From contig JASJOG010000139.1 of the NCBI GenBank assembly GCA_030142905.1, forward strand, positions 516,501 to 580,500: a stretch of DNA of 64,000 bases, written 5' to 3'. Below the pieces are notes generated by a model. The model was not told the origin of the DNA, did not search any database, and saw only the letters and a program-made list of their open reading frames with translations. Below, piece after piece: positions 11,599 through 24,365 of this stretch; positions within the stretch are counted from its first letter, which is position 1, and the number at the start of each line of letters is the position of its first letter. The translations under genes and the position numbers were made by a program. Origin of the DNA: Heliopora coerulea (taxonomy: Eukaryota > Cnidaria > Anthozoa > Scleralcyonacea > Helioporidae).

Positions 11599-12372
11599 AG
11601 AAGTATAAGGCTAGGCTAAATGGAGCTTAGAGAGTCGATTAATAAAATGAGGTAAAAATACTAATTCTTGGAATGACGAATACGAGGATGTTTTAATGTG
11701 GCTTTTACAAGGTCGAAATAGGGGAACACGAATTGTTTCTAGAGTTTGTAGTCAGAGACGTAGCGTTCTTTGCAGAAATTTTCAATTTCAAAACCGTTTA
11801 CGGTACCAAAATCGGTCGGGCTGAATTCTGAAATCTGGATAACCCCACTCTCTGACTTTTCTATTGATCCCCTTAATATTTTCTGGCCTTCAACAAAATC
11901 ATTTATTTTCGTTCTCAATCTGGATTGTTGACAAGAACCCAGTCCTTTAATTCAAAACTCTTGCTCAGCCCATAGGAACATTACATATTCCATTCCTTGT
12001 TCACTTCAAATTATAAAGCACTGAAAAACTTGACCAAGGTAGGCTTACGTTGTCAGTGGGTAAGTAGAACAGAGGGAGCTATTCGCTTCAAAAGGCAAAC
12101 TACAGCATTGATAAATATGTTATAGAAGTTACGTGGTCTTGGAATCGACAAACATTTTCAACTACAGTTATGGAAACGCATTTCATGACAGTTTAAAAAA
12201 CAAATTCTCGGTGAAGAATTTTTTTTATTTATACTAAATTAAAAACTTTAAAGGTTGTTTAAAAACACAGATGGTTGCAAATCCTCAGCTTCTAGGAATT
12301 CTGGTGACCTCATTTCATCAAAATTTCCGAGGACACCTTAACCTTTTATAAACTTGCATTCCAGGTATTGAA
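11599..12372. promoter_or_regulatory. Upstream region of the PNP-Death gene
   Basis: This AT-rich sequence lies between the HIRAN remnant and the first coding exon. A splice acceptor at 12363-12364 implies an upstream non-coding exon and promoter, but neither could be located by eye. Confidence 0.35.
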
Positions 12373-12427
12373 ATGAGTGCTGACCACAAGGCTGTTTCAA
12401 ATGGTGATGGTAGACAAACAACCACAG
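12373..12427 (+). CDS. PNP-Death gene, first coding exon
   Basis: The exon follows an acceptor (cattccag, 12357-12364) and begins at ATG 12373. It codes for MSADHKAVSNGDGRQTTT plus one base, then donor gtaatc at 12428. The short polar leader has no signal peptide, which fits a cytosolic protein. Confidence 0.75.
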
Positions 12428-15400
12428 GTAATCAAAACAACTGGCTTTATTCTTAAAAGGAGATTATGACGAAATTATGATTTGTTTGTGCCAAGATCAC
12501 ACAAAATCCCCTACAGAAAAACAAAAACAAGCAAAACCCCTGTAGGTTTCGTTCAGTTGATAATATATGTTTCAATCGAAGTTTAGGCTGGAACCTTGAT
12601 TTTAGGCATTTTCCTGGGCTGCTAATGGCACTCACCAGTGTGTCGCTTAACAAAACATTAAGGTTCTTAACAAGCCATAAACTCCTGTCTACAACTGCAT
12701 TCCAAATTACAAAAAGAGTGAGGAATGGAAAGGTTAGAGACGGAGGAGAAACATTCGTGCAAGGGGGTTTCCTAAACAACAGTGAAATCTTTTCTTGTCA
12801 CAAAATGAAGAGGATGAACGTTTATCAAGTTTTGGCGTTGTGAGTCAGTGTAGGAAAAATATCAAACGTCCTGACCTGTATACGTCGCTGCAACTAGATG
12901 TAAGAATGTGAATATCGACAACAACGAAACAAGATGGAGACTTTGGTCAGATGGAAACTTAGGAAAAACCTAATTATTAGAAGCAGTTAAATATAAACCA
13001 GTTTACGAAATACTTATACCTTATGTTGAAAGAGTTATAAGTATTTGTGTAAAATTCCCGGACTAATTATCTGCTTTTATTTCATATATTTCTTGGTCTA
13101 TAAGATGGACAAATCGAGAAACGATCATTTTGAAATTATTGAAAACCTTACAATCACCTTGCACATGATGTTTGTAACGACACAAACAACTCTCTTTGAC
13201 AAATGACGGCACAAGAAAGTTTATAATCATTTCATACTAACTGTACTCACTAAAATAATTTAGCTTTAAAATAATTTAGTTTTAAAATAATTTAGTTTTT
13301 GTTCGAACGGTGCTTTTTTTTTCGGTTTTAAAGCAATATACTGTCGTACTGCATGACTATTGATTGTATATTGGAATTAAGGACAAGCTGTTTCATTAAC
13401 TGAAGCCAAGTGGGTGTAACCCTAATTTTTGTAGATTAAACCCCGGCAAACTTCTATAATCTTATTGAGCTCCACTTTCGAAAACCTGGGAAACTAAAAG
13501 AAGCCAAATGTATCATCATTTTTCCGGGAACCTCTGTCAAGTGATTTTTCAGTAAAAACAGAATGAACGTATTTCCGACAATGGTGTGCATAATCACGAT
13601 TAAATTAATAAAGTATAAAATTTAATTGTAAATTTCGACTTTAACTACTTCATCTTTAGACTAGTTGAATCATGACAATTACATGTTACTAATGACGATT
13701 ACAAATGGTGAGCTATCGTGTTCAACGACTTGACATTTGTACGGATCAGTGCAGTAGTTGGTGCTAATTACGCAAACAGAAATTGTGCCTCATTAATCCA
13801 ACTGTGATTATACATACTATTGTCGGAATTACCTTTATTCTATTTAATGGTTTGCCCTGATATTTGACATCAGGACGTTTTCCTTAAACTGTGGAAGCAT
13901 GATATCTCAGTACACAAAAAATTGGTGTCTTTTTAATAACCTAATACCATGTATCAAACTTTGCATAATTTACGCGGCATAAACAGTTCTAAATTTAAAG
14001 TAAAAATATACAAAACCAAAGTTGTTCTCATGTAATTTTACATGAAGAAAATAACATTGTTATCTCTTAGGAGACAAACTAGGTCTTCTACAACCCTACG
14101 TTTGTTTTTCGGATTTTCATCAGTAACAAATTGTTAAATTATAAGCGACCAAAGACAATTTTCAAAGTTATAACATGGAGGGAACAGTAAGTTCAACTGA
14201 GCAGAGTCTCTGTAAAGGCCCGCTCCCACTGGTCAACCTCACTAGTTGGCTCTTAGATTATTGATACGTTACTTTTTGCTCTATACTCACAGAACAGTTC
14301 AATTATCTGTCATATGGGAGACTTCTCCCGGTCTTTGATGAAAGGTTACTCAGAATTGCATAAAAAGTGGATTGACCTAAGAGACCTCAAAAATAATCGG
14401 CCAATAAAGGGTTAAATGCATCAAATCGACTGAAAAGCCTCAAACTTCCCTCCCTACCGTAATAATTGACCCTAAAAATTTTAGAACCAATGTCAGTATT
14501 ACACGAAAGTCAGAAAACTCTTTTCGGTGCAATTGTACCACAATGGCAGTTATTTTAGAGATTTACATGAGTTTAAAATATTGAAAGTTTGACATTATGC
14601 AGCCAGGTTTGCCTATTAGTTTACGGGGAAAAAAAAAGAAAAATGGCGAACGGTGTAAAATATATCCTAATAATATAAATATAGCGATGTAGTTGTGGTA
14701 GCTTGGTATATATATATGATTTTATGCGCGTTCTCAATTATCATTAATCAACAATTATCATTATCTCAACAATCATTAGGAACCAGTACATAAATGTAAC
14801 CTTCGCTCACCATCTGAGTCAATGTAGCTCAATGGTTAGAGCATCTCACCGGCGATCAGAAGGTTACGGGTTCGATTCCCGTCAGGGACTCAGGAAGTTT
14901 TTCTGAGTAAAACAGCTTGAGAACGCGCATAAAATCATAAATATAAATATATTCTAATTAATTTTTGTTTTAATAAGCGTGAAAAACTGCCACCAAAAAG
15001 GAATTTTCAGTTGCCATTTTAAGTTTAATTATAAAAGGTTTAACCTGTATTGTGAACTTTGTTTCGTTAACTACGAAAATTTGAGGCGAAAATCGGAGAT
15101 TCATTTTAAACTGGTTTACTGACATGTTTGAAAATTGTGTGTGATTGAACTATTACAATTTAATTAGATTGCTCAACAGGACCGAGATGGAAGCTAAACT
15201 GCTAAGACACAACAGATATTACAAACAAAATTATGGGTCGATACGCTCTGGTAAAGTAAAGGTTGTCCTCAGCCATCTCCCAGAAAAACGCGAATTGTCT
15301 CGATTCTTTTTAAGGAGTCATTTTTACCCCAAAAGGTCTCGGGCAAAGGATTAGCTTGGATCCTAAAATACCACTTCAAAAACCGTTACCGAAGCAGGAC

Positions 15401-18400
15401 TTTGGAGACAGGCAAGGCAATTCTTACTTGCCATAGTCACGCAAGGGCGTAATCTTAAGACTGGGAGCAATAAAATAAAAAAAATGAAATTTGTTGTGCA
15501 TAATTTAACTTTTCTTACCCCTGTGTTCTTTGAAACTTAGCACGGAGTAAATCAAAGATTTATTTTAAATAATTTCCCTTTAATTGCTAAAAAAATTAAC
15601 AACAGAAAGAAAATCAAAAAGAGAAATATGAATATGAAGGTATCCACAATTTACTTAAATTAAATATTGTTACCCTTGTCTTTAGGTGCCGAATGCAACA
15701 ACCCACCAACTATTAAGCTGAAAGAATTCAAACCACCTACTGTAAAATGGGGAGATGTAAATAAACAGTTCGATGTTCTTCTGATCACAGTGAATGATAA
15801 AGAGTTCGATGCAGCAGCTAGGATATTATCGTCCCCTCAACGTACTGACGCAGGAAAGCGCTTGGGACCTTTCTATTTTGGGAAAATTGGGGAGAATATT
15901 GTAGCTCTGGTGCGGTCAGCTCCAGGAGCAATTGGGACAGCTGCAGCCCAGTCAACGTGTCAGGACGCCATTGAGGAGCTGAGTCCGAAAGTCATTGTCC
16001 TCCTTGGAGTTTGTTTTGGAATGAGGAAAGATAAGCAAAGTTTAGGTGATCTTCTCGTTGCAATTCAAACCGCGTTTTATTCTCAAGGCCGCATCAACGA
16101 AGATAATTCCATGTTTTCTCGATCCTCTCAGCCGCAATGCGAGGCAAGGCTTCAGAGAGCATTTCAGGATGGAAAGGTTACCTGGACTGCCCCCGGTGAT
16201 GGTGAAATTAATCCTAAAGTTCATTTTGGCTTAGTTTTAAGTGGACCACAGCTTATTGACAACGAAAAACGGAAAGAAGAACTTCGAAAAATATTTCCGG
16301 AAGCGCTTGGAGGGGAAATGGAAGCCGAAGGTGAATAACCATAATAACAGTCATAATCATCACTAGAAATAAGTCAACCCAGAAAACATTTGCATAGCCA
16401 AAAAGCAACAGATCCTATTAGCGAATATAAGGATCGAGACCCCTCGAAAATACCTGAGAATAAGATGGGGCCCAACCCACATACCGTTCCTCAAGCTTTT
16501 GGCAAACGATTGCATTAGTTTTTAAATACTTCGTTTGTTTTGAAATTTTAAAAGCTGAAATCCCTAAGCAACAAGTGAGTAATCATCAACATTATCTCCT
16601 CGTCCACCACGCGGAATACGGTGCAAGTTCCAAAGGCCCGAGCGGGCAAGGGTTCTAATCTCGACGGTGTTAAAAACTGGGTAGTATTTTTATACGCACG
16701 CTTTCAAGCTATTCTCTCAGAACAACTTTCTGAGTCCCTGACGGGAATCGAACTCGTAACCTTCTGATTGCCGGTGAGATGCTCTAACCATTGAGCTACA
16801 CAGACTCAGATGGTGAGTGAAGGTTACATTTATGTACTGGTTCGTATAGATGGTAGACATATGTACTGCTAGTTTGCAAGTCTCAATATGTCTTAGTTAT
16901 TTTATTATATTTATTTTAGTTATTTATTTACCATCTATACGAACCAGTACATAAATGTAACCTTCACTCACCATCTGAGTCTGTGTAGCTCAATGGTTAG
17001 AGCATCTCACCGGCGATCAGAAGGTTACGGGTTCGATTTCCGTCAGGGATTCAGGAAGTTTTTCTGAGAGAATAGCTTGAGAGCGTACGCATTAAGAACA
17101 TTTACCAAGCTACCACAATTACATCATTGATCAGAATTTTATAGGTGAAAAGTTATCTGGTGCAAAAATAACTTTGCCTGCAAAAATAATACCTAGTTTT
17201 TAATGTTATTTTACTATTCATTCCGAAAAGTGGGCTTCGGTGTAAACGTTAGTTTCTTATATGGTATGTTTCGGCAGTTCCCTGACTCTTGGAATTTTAG
17301 GGTCTGATCATATGGAGCGAGCTGGCACGACTAACCGGATTGGCTTGATTAACCGAGCTGACATTTTCTGTGCGATCACATCAGAAAATGATCTCGGTTA
17401 ACCGGGGTAAGAGCTGACGTGCGCAGTGAAGTCATAGCCGGGCTAGCCCGGTTTAGAGTAACCGTATGGGAAAAAGTCAGCCAGGATCCTTCTTGATACC
17501 AGCCGGGATCTCGTCAAAAAGGGCCGGCTCGCTTACTATATGATTGCGAAAACTTTTTGCAATCTACTTCAGAACTAAAGCGAGATCTCGGCTGAACGGG
17601 CCAGTCCGGTTAACCGGGCTGGTTTGCTCCATGTGGTCAGCCCCTTAGACATCTTTGAGCAATGTTGACGTAGCACTCAATGCATATTTCAAAATGGTAG
17701 CTCGCACGAAACCGGTAAAACCCCGTGCATATAAAAAAGTTAATTACAAACTTAGTAATGAGATGTAAATTTTGGAGGGTCATTTACTATTTCCAACGTC
17801 GTTCAAGATATCGCGAGAGTAGAAATAGGCTGTGGAACCAAGGGGTTAGTGCTAAAGCGTAAACGTTCAAATAAAGAATGAGAAAAACCCAAGGGAATAA
17901 AGAATACAAGTCAATATTTTATCCATGCCAGCCACTTTTTATTTTATTTTATTTCACCTTTCACTCCAACAAAGGGCCTCCACTCGAAACATTAGTTCTT
18001 TATCTATTAAAATTCGACAGTTTTCTGACCATTTTGGCTTTGATTGCACCAGTTGTATATATTGCAGCCCTAAGTAAGTCGTACGGACGTTTTTAAGTTT
18101 TCTTATTTTCCAAAAAACTATTTACGATTGGAAAAGTCCCCCCAAGGAGATTGTGAACTGAAGTTCTATAGACTGTTTTAAATTTAATTTGTCGACATTT
18201 TTTAGTGATTCACCTGAATGTTGTTGGTAATTCTTAGTCCCTTATAAATTATGTATTTTGTTTTATTTTTGCATTAGTTTTTAGCAAAGGGTTTTCGAAA
18301 TTTTTAGTCTCCTATGAACTAGGCATATTGTGTTATTTTTTCATTGTTTTAGTTCTTATCAGTCGGTGTGATTTTATACGATTTTATCGACATAACTTAT

Positions 18401-21400
18401 GTAAATTTAAATGTAAATGAAGATGTACATGTAAATGTAAATGTAAATGTAATGCGAAATGCTTCACTCGCTCAATTGAGTCATCCACTGGTTGCCCTGT
18501 CATCTACGTCAACAACGTTTAGACCAGAAACAATCTGTTACTCCATCAAACGCGAAATTAGGGCAGGAAAGATTATTTCGGTACTAAATACGAACAAGAA
18601 TCACCATGATCCCTTGACAATAAAGGGACAAACAAGATTCTCGGCGAAGACAGTGTCAAGAAACTACTAGGCGATCATTGAAAAGTCAGTATGTGGAGCA
18701 AGGATCCTAATATCCAGATAAATCATGACCGGATGATGGCAGAGAAACATCTGAGTTTAACTGAAATCGATCTGGGGCATAAGATTCCGCCTAGCGAGAA
18801 AGCACAAGGAGACGTTGTTGGGCCAATGTGTCGTACTCCTTCCTTTATCTTGTTTGTTACTTTTATTTTGGTCTCACTGATTGCAATACACCTTTTGCTG
18901 TTCATTACCGGATAATATAATATCATTAACGCCAATCTCAAACTCATTAACGCAAAAATACATTCATTTTATTCAATCGACACTCATTAGTGTAGATACG
19001 CAACCATTTGCATGAAAAGGCATTCCATAGTGCCAACAGACGACCATTGACACCATTCTCTACTATACATTAAGGGTAATAAAATTTCAATTACGCAAGA
19101 GAAATATCTTGCCTATTTGAAATTTTGTTGTCCCTAATGTACAGTAGAAGGGTGTTAATGATCGTCTGTTGGGGCTATGGAATGCCCTTCGGTGCAAATG
19201 GTTGCATATCAACGCTAGTGCATCATGATTCAATAAAATGAATGTATTTTTGCGTTAATGAGCCTGAGGTTGGCGTTAATGATGGTATATTTTCTGGTAA
19301 TAAACAGCAAAAGGTGTATAATCCTACCTATTGTCTCACTCTGATGATGTTGCGCGCTGCAACGAAACGTTAGTCTCTGCTCTTTAATAAACTATTCTTA
19401 AAAGTTGCCAATTTGTCATGCCTTTATTCCGTGCAGTATGCTGGGCACTATTCCTTATACTTCATTTGAGATTCTCGCCTGGTTCTTCGATTACCACGGT
19501 TGTTTTCTTTGATTGGTAAAGTTTTTAAATTATGTCCTTGAATGGTTTGAGCTGTCAGAATCGTGAATGTACAAAATATGATTTTGTAGTGATTGTTGAT
19601 GACTTTCATCAGCTTTTCGGCCTTTGTGACTTCGCTTGAATTTCGAAAACTCTAAAAACACTCGCCCAGTTGTTCTTGCTTTGTGCGCTTTAATCAACAT
19701 CCCGCGTGTTTCAATCATTGGATCATGCAAACTGAAGTCTATTGGGCACTTTTTGAATTAAAATTTTGCCTAAGAACCAGTGGTTTGGTGGCAGTGGGGC
19801 AAGAGGCTATGTGCCCCCTTTGATAAGATTTTTGGAAGGTGCGAAATGCTTCAAGGGGGCGCCAAAAACTGTACAAAAGTGATACAAAAGCGGTTATCAG
19901 GATTTTACGAGTCAAATAGAGAAGCGAGTTAAAACAAGGTTTTTACATAGGAAAAGAGCCTCAAAGACAATGAAAAACAACTCAAAATGAACAGACATCA
20001 CATAAAGGAAGCGATTATTTATTATTAACCTTAACAAAAAAAAAACGAAAGTGGCAATCATCCTAATACAGTCACCCTGAGCCTGTAATCAGGGACCGTA
20101 AATTGTGAGACCGTCCAAAATTTCAGACCGAATCTCCATAAAAGTATGAGATCAGTGGAATGTATCACGAGTGTTGTCATAAATTTCGAACAAAAAAGAA
20201 CTTCCGATCCGGGTCAAGACCACTGAAAAAAACAAATGAAAAGTAAAAATGGCAATCAGAGAGTACTTTGAGAGTACTTTGACCTGACTTGACCTGACTG
20301 ATAGTACTTTGACCTCTTTATATACATAAAGAGGTCAAAGTACTCTCAGAATGCAGAAAATGCCGTTTCAGAGACCTTAGATTTTCAAAATTGATGATCT
20401 GCTTACCACGTTGTGACGTCTGGGTATCTGTAACTAAATCTTAATGAATTTTCGGGAAATGGAAAACGTGAAAGGAGTCATCCAAGGTAATCTGTGGTTT
20501 ATACAAAAGAAGTAACATCGTTGGCTGGTGATAAGACTTGGAAAGTTGTGATTTATTCAGTTTTAATGACGCCATGAATGCCTTTTTTTATTTTATACAA
20601 TAAATTTGATTTGTTGTGCATTTTCACTGGTAACAGTTGATAAGAATAAGGATAAAATCAAATTTCTTGTATAAAATAAAATAAACATTCTTGATGTAAT
20701 GTAAGTGTCGCAAGCCTTACTTTAGACATGCACTGTGCAGTTACTACTTAACGTACTGTAAGTAGTACGGTTTGCATTCTTGGGCACTTCTTTCTGTGAA
20801 ATAATAAAATCAATAGAGTACATCTAATTGTCGAAAAAGTGTCTTACACATTAAATATTTGTCAAATCGCGGCCTGGAACTAACTATTGTTACCGTGGAA
20901 TCAATAACGTCTGGTCTGAACTTTGGCATATTATCACGATTATCACAATCAAGATATATTAATTACTTTGGTTGTCTTTGGCGAAGTGTTTTGGATATTA
21001 ATGTGAGGTTTAAAGGTGAAAAATAACATTGCAAAATATTGGAAAAGCATTTCAAGGCCGAATTTCTGAAATAAAGTTTGTGAATTTTAAAAAATTCTGT
21101 TCATTAAAAAAGCTCGGAAAATTACAAATATGGTTTTAAATAAATTCGCCGAAGCACACTTCCAAAAATTTAACTTTTGTGCTGATGCGGACAGTTCGCT
21201 TTCGTGATAGATAAACAACTTGACAATATCACTAAGCATGCGTGCCAAGTCATATATCCAATCCCTTGTTCATTAAATATAGATAATTGATATTTGTAGT
21301 TAATATTTATATATTATTCAGTAATTATTTAAAAGGTTATTTCCTGTATAAGTATAAATACAATATATTAAGAAAATATATTGCCATATTTATAGTAACC

Positions 21401-24176
21401 AATACAAGCCTTCTTTAAATAACAATCCCTTATTAAAGATTATCATTGGGAGCCACCTTAAATATAGACTGTTAATATTTATTTACGGTTGAATTCTTGT
21501 ATAATTCTGTAAGATTAAGTACGTAGCAATCCATAACGTTTGAAATGGGTGGATAATGTTTAAAAGTATTTACTCGGTTAGTTTCAAGTGGTAATCGTGA
21601 TGCATAATTTTGCAAATGTTTTCATCAACAAATTATTCGTAATAGTTGCTGGTGATTGTCCATCGAAAATGAAAATTCATTTTGATATTATGGTTTAAAT
21701 GTGTTGACTTTGTCTTACAGGAGTATACTCCCTTTGCGATCGACACAAGATTCCTTGGATTTTGTGTAAATCTATTTGCGATTGGGCAGACGGTAGCAAG
21801 AACAAAAACTGGCAACCTTATGCTGCAGCAGTATCTGCCTCATTTGTGGAACACGTTCTGGAACAGACTTATCTACCAGGTAAAACACAAACTGAATTAA
21901 AGTGCTCTCCTGCCTTGCACAATTTCTCCTTTCTAATTGCATGAAGAATTTGTTTTAAACCAAAAAATTTTCAAGTTAGGATGTTTGTCTTGAAGAGTTA
22001 TGAAGTTTTCAGTGGATCGCCCAATTTGTAATGCTTCAACGAAAGAGTGAGGCTAAAGGATTGAGTCGAATCTTCTTGGTGAGAGGTCCGGAAATATTAC
22101 AAATGAAGAGTTGATGGAATGCAACTTTGGGTGTTATGTTAATAAAATGGTAAACATTTCTAGGGCTTGGAATGCGGAAAGCAACTTCATAGGCGCTTAG
22201 AAATCTGCAAAAGTCATTTATTGAAGATTCGTTTTTCGAGAATCGATTCGTTTTTGCGGACTTTTTATCACACAACACCCAAGTTAACTAATTTTAGCTC
22301 CGTAAATTTCCCTTCTTTAAATTTTCTGGTATTTCATAACCCGGAACATCGCCTAGCTTACAAACGTTTGGATAATTCATTTCGATTGTTAAATTACTAT
22401 TTTGAGTATTCTGTAAATGAAATATTGCTGTTTACGAAACGCAGTTGAAAAGTCGCGCCTGGTTCACACGACTGATGCTAAGGCAAGCGCAATCACAATC
22501 ACAAGCAAAATTTTTCTTGGAAACCGGAGTAAGCAATAACAATTCTCACAAATAAGGAGCGAGAATAATAGCATTTGATGTGGATCAGTAACTGTAATCA
22601 ATAAATTCTTCAGCTTTTCAGCATTTGTAGCGTGCACACACGATCGGTTAACCCTCTCTATTTCAACGTAATCACAACCTAAAAACTATTATACAAATTT
22701 TGCCTATATACAGTATAGTGTTTGTCCTTGCACGTGAATAACTTACGGTATTTTACATTACACAATACGACTATTGATACCACTGGAAAACTACATGAAA
22801 GTATTTTTACTAAGAACTATGCTGCTATTGATGGTTTAGTAAAACTACATGTATTGTTCCTCCACGAGCCATGTGACAGGATTATTAAGTAATTTTACAT
22901 TTATTATCTGCTGTCAATGTTGGGAAAAATCCCCCATTCGCGTAGTGTCATATTTCTCATTTTGCACAAGAATACTCGTCACACATTATTGGATGGCGCT
23001 ACCTTCGCCAATTGCATTTCGCAAAAGTAATAGCATGGTTCCGCATGCCGTTTGGAAAAAAACTCGCACGAGTCTATCAAAGTTCCACTAGTTCGAAGGA
23101 CGAGTGAGATTTGTGGTCTTTGAAAAACTCACCAATGCGTGTTTTCGAAATTTGCATGAGAACCCGAACTATTAAAAATTAAATATTTTTTATGAAAAAA
23201 AGTAATACAGTGGAAAAAAGGTGATTCAGTGTAAAGTACTTTTACCGTTTCAGCACCATGTTACCTTGACATTGTACTGCTCTCGGCCAATCAGGATTGG
23301 GAATTTTTTGCCATGTATACTATTAATATATAAATGCCGTTGGTGTCTGAATTATCCTTTTGATTATCCCCTTTGCAATGGTGAGGACTTGCAAATTGAC
23401 TGTAGCAGTTTTCGTTCATTTTCTGACTGAAAAGTGAGGAATTTTCTTGAAACATCAGAAAATATGATGTGAATTTCATTGTGTCATGAAGGATTTTAAC
23501 ATCTTGTTAGCATTGTAAAATAATTCACAGAAGAAAATTAAGAGCTACTAAAAACTACACCTTTGAGAGCTTAAAACTCTGCCAAAGAAACAAGAATCCA
23601 CGAGATACTTAATTTCATGTTCCTACATACAAAGGTGTTGAATCAAATTAGAAGAAACTCTATTGTCTCATATCAAAGTTTCACTTTGACGAAAAATCCG
23701 TGGCACAGATTTTGATCTTATTTAAAAACGCATTTGAAATGATAAAGAATGGCATTCTTAGTTTGTGAATGTTTAAGGCAAATTAGATACCTTACGCCAT
23801 AAGTTATTCTACACAGGCTAAATAAAATTAGCAGAATATGAAATATCCCCAAAAATAAACGGTGGAATTAATTGAAACGTTGTATGTTTATGGTAACGAA
23901 TAAAATACGCTTGTCCGAGAAATTTGGGTTGTTTCCAGTTGTATTCCAATAACAAGGCTAAATTTCCTAGTTTCTCGAAAGTCAAGCGTTGTGTACTGAG
24001 GTACGTGTTTGGAGGATTCGGAAATACGTAGATATTGCATTTCAAATGACAGAGTTGTTTTAACTTGAAATGGACAAACAGAAATTGGTACTTCATGTTT
24101 TAAGTCGAAAGCCGCCAGGGACAGAATCAACTATATGGCAACAACGTAATGTTTACCGAGGAATTTTTGTTAAATA

Positions 24177-24213
<37 letters not shown>

Positions 24214-24308
24214 CGCTTAGCAGCGTGAAACTTGAAGTAACAATTTTTAGTAAACATTTGTATATAACTGTCAAAATAAAACTTTAAAAAAACTTTATTT
24301 CATATAGT

Positions 24309-24365
<57 letters not shown>

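Larger units (their letters stand above)
12428..15685 (+). other. Intron 1 of the PNP-Death gene
   Basis: No coding exon was recognised in this intron. It holds a triple 16-bp tandem repeat (13252-13299), a dispersed repeat (about 14245-14595) and a tRNA-bearing inverted-repeat element (14715-14939). Open frames at 12453-12843 and 15145-15354 resemble nothing known. Confidence 0.6.
16689..17090. repeat. Head-to-head inverted pair of tRNA-bearing repeats
   Basis: About 165-bp arms (16689-16863 and 16928-17090) surround about 65 bases of AT-rich spacer. Each arm carries a tRNA-like unit and the shared flank ggttacatttatgtactggt. The outer parts match the ends of the element at 14715-14939. Confidence 0.8.
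16331..21720 (+). other. Intron 2 of the PNP-Death gene
   Basis: This 5.4-kb intron has no recognised coding exon. It contains head-to-head tRNA-bearing repeats (16689-17090), a MITE (17299-17647), a short tandem repeat near 18402-18452, a foldback element (18887-19318) and hairpins near 20303-20344 and 20584-20687. The open frames at 18368-18915 are low-complexity or repeat-derived. Confidence 0.6.

Noticed and set aside
14818..17050. Three tRNA genes for alanine
   Set aside because: They have mismatched acceptor stems and a C at position 33, and they are embedded in repeats; they are kept only as tRNA-like units.
18368..18670. 100-residue plus-strand frame
   Set aside because: Its first third is an (atgtaa)n repeat and the rest has no recognisable domain.
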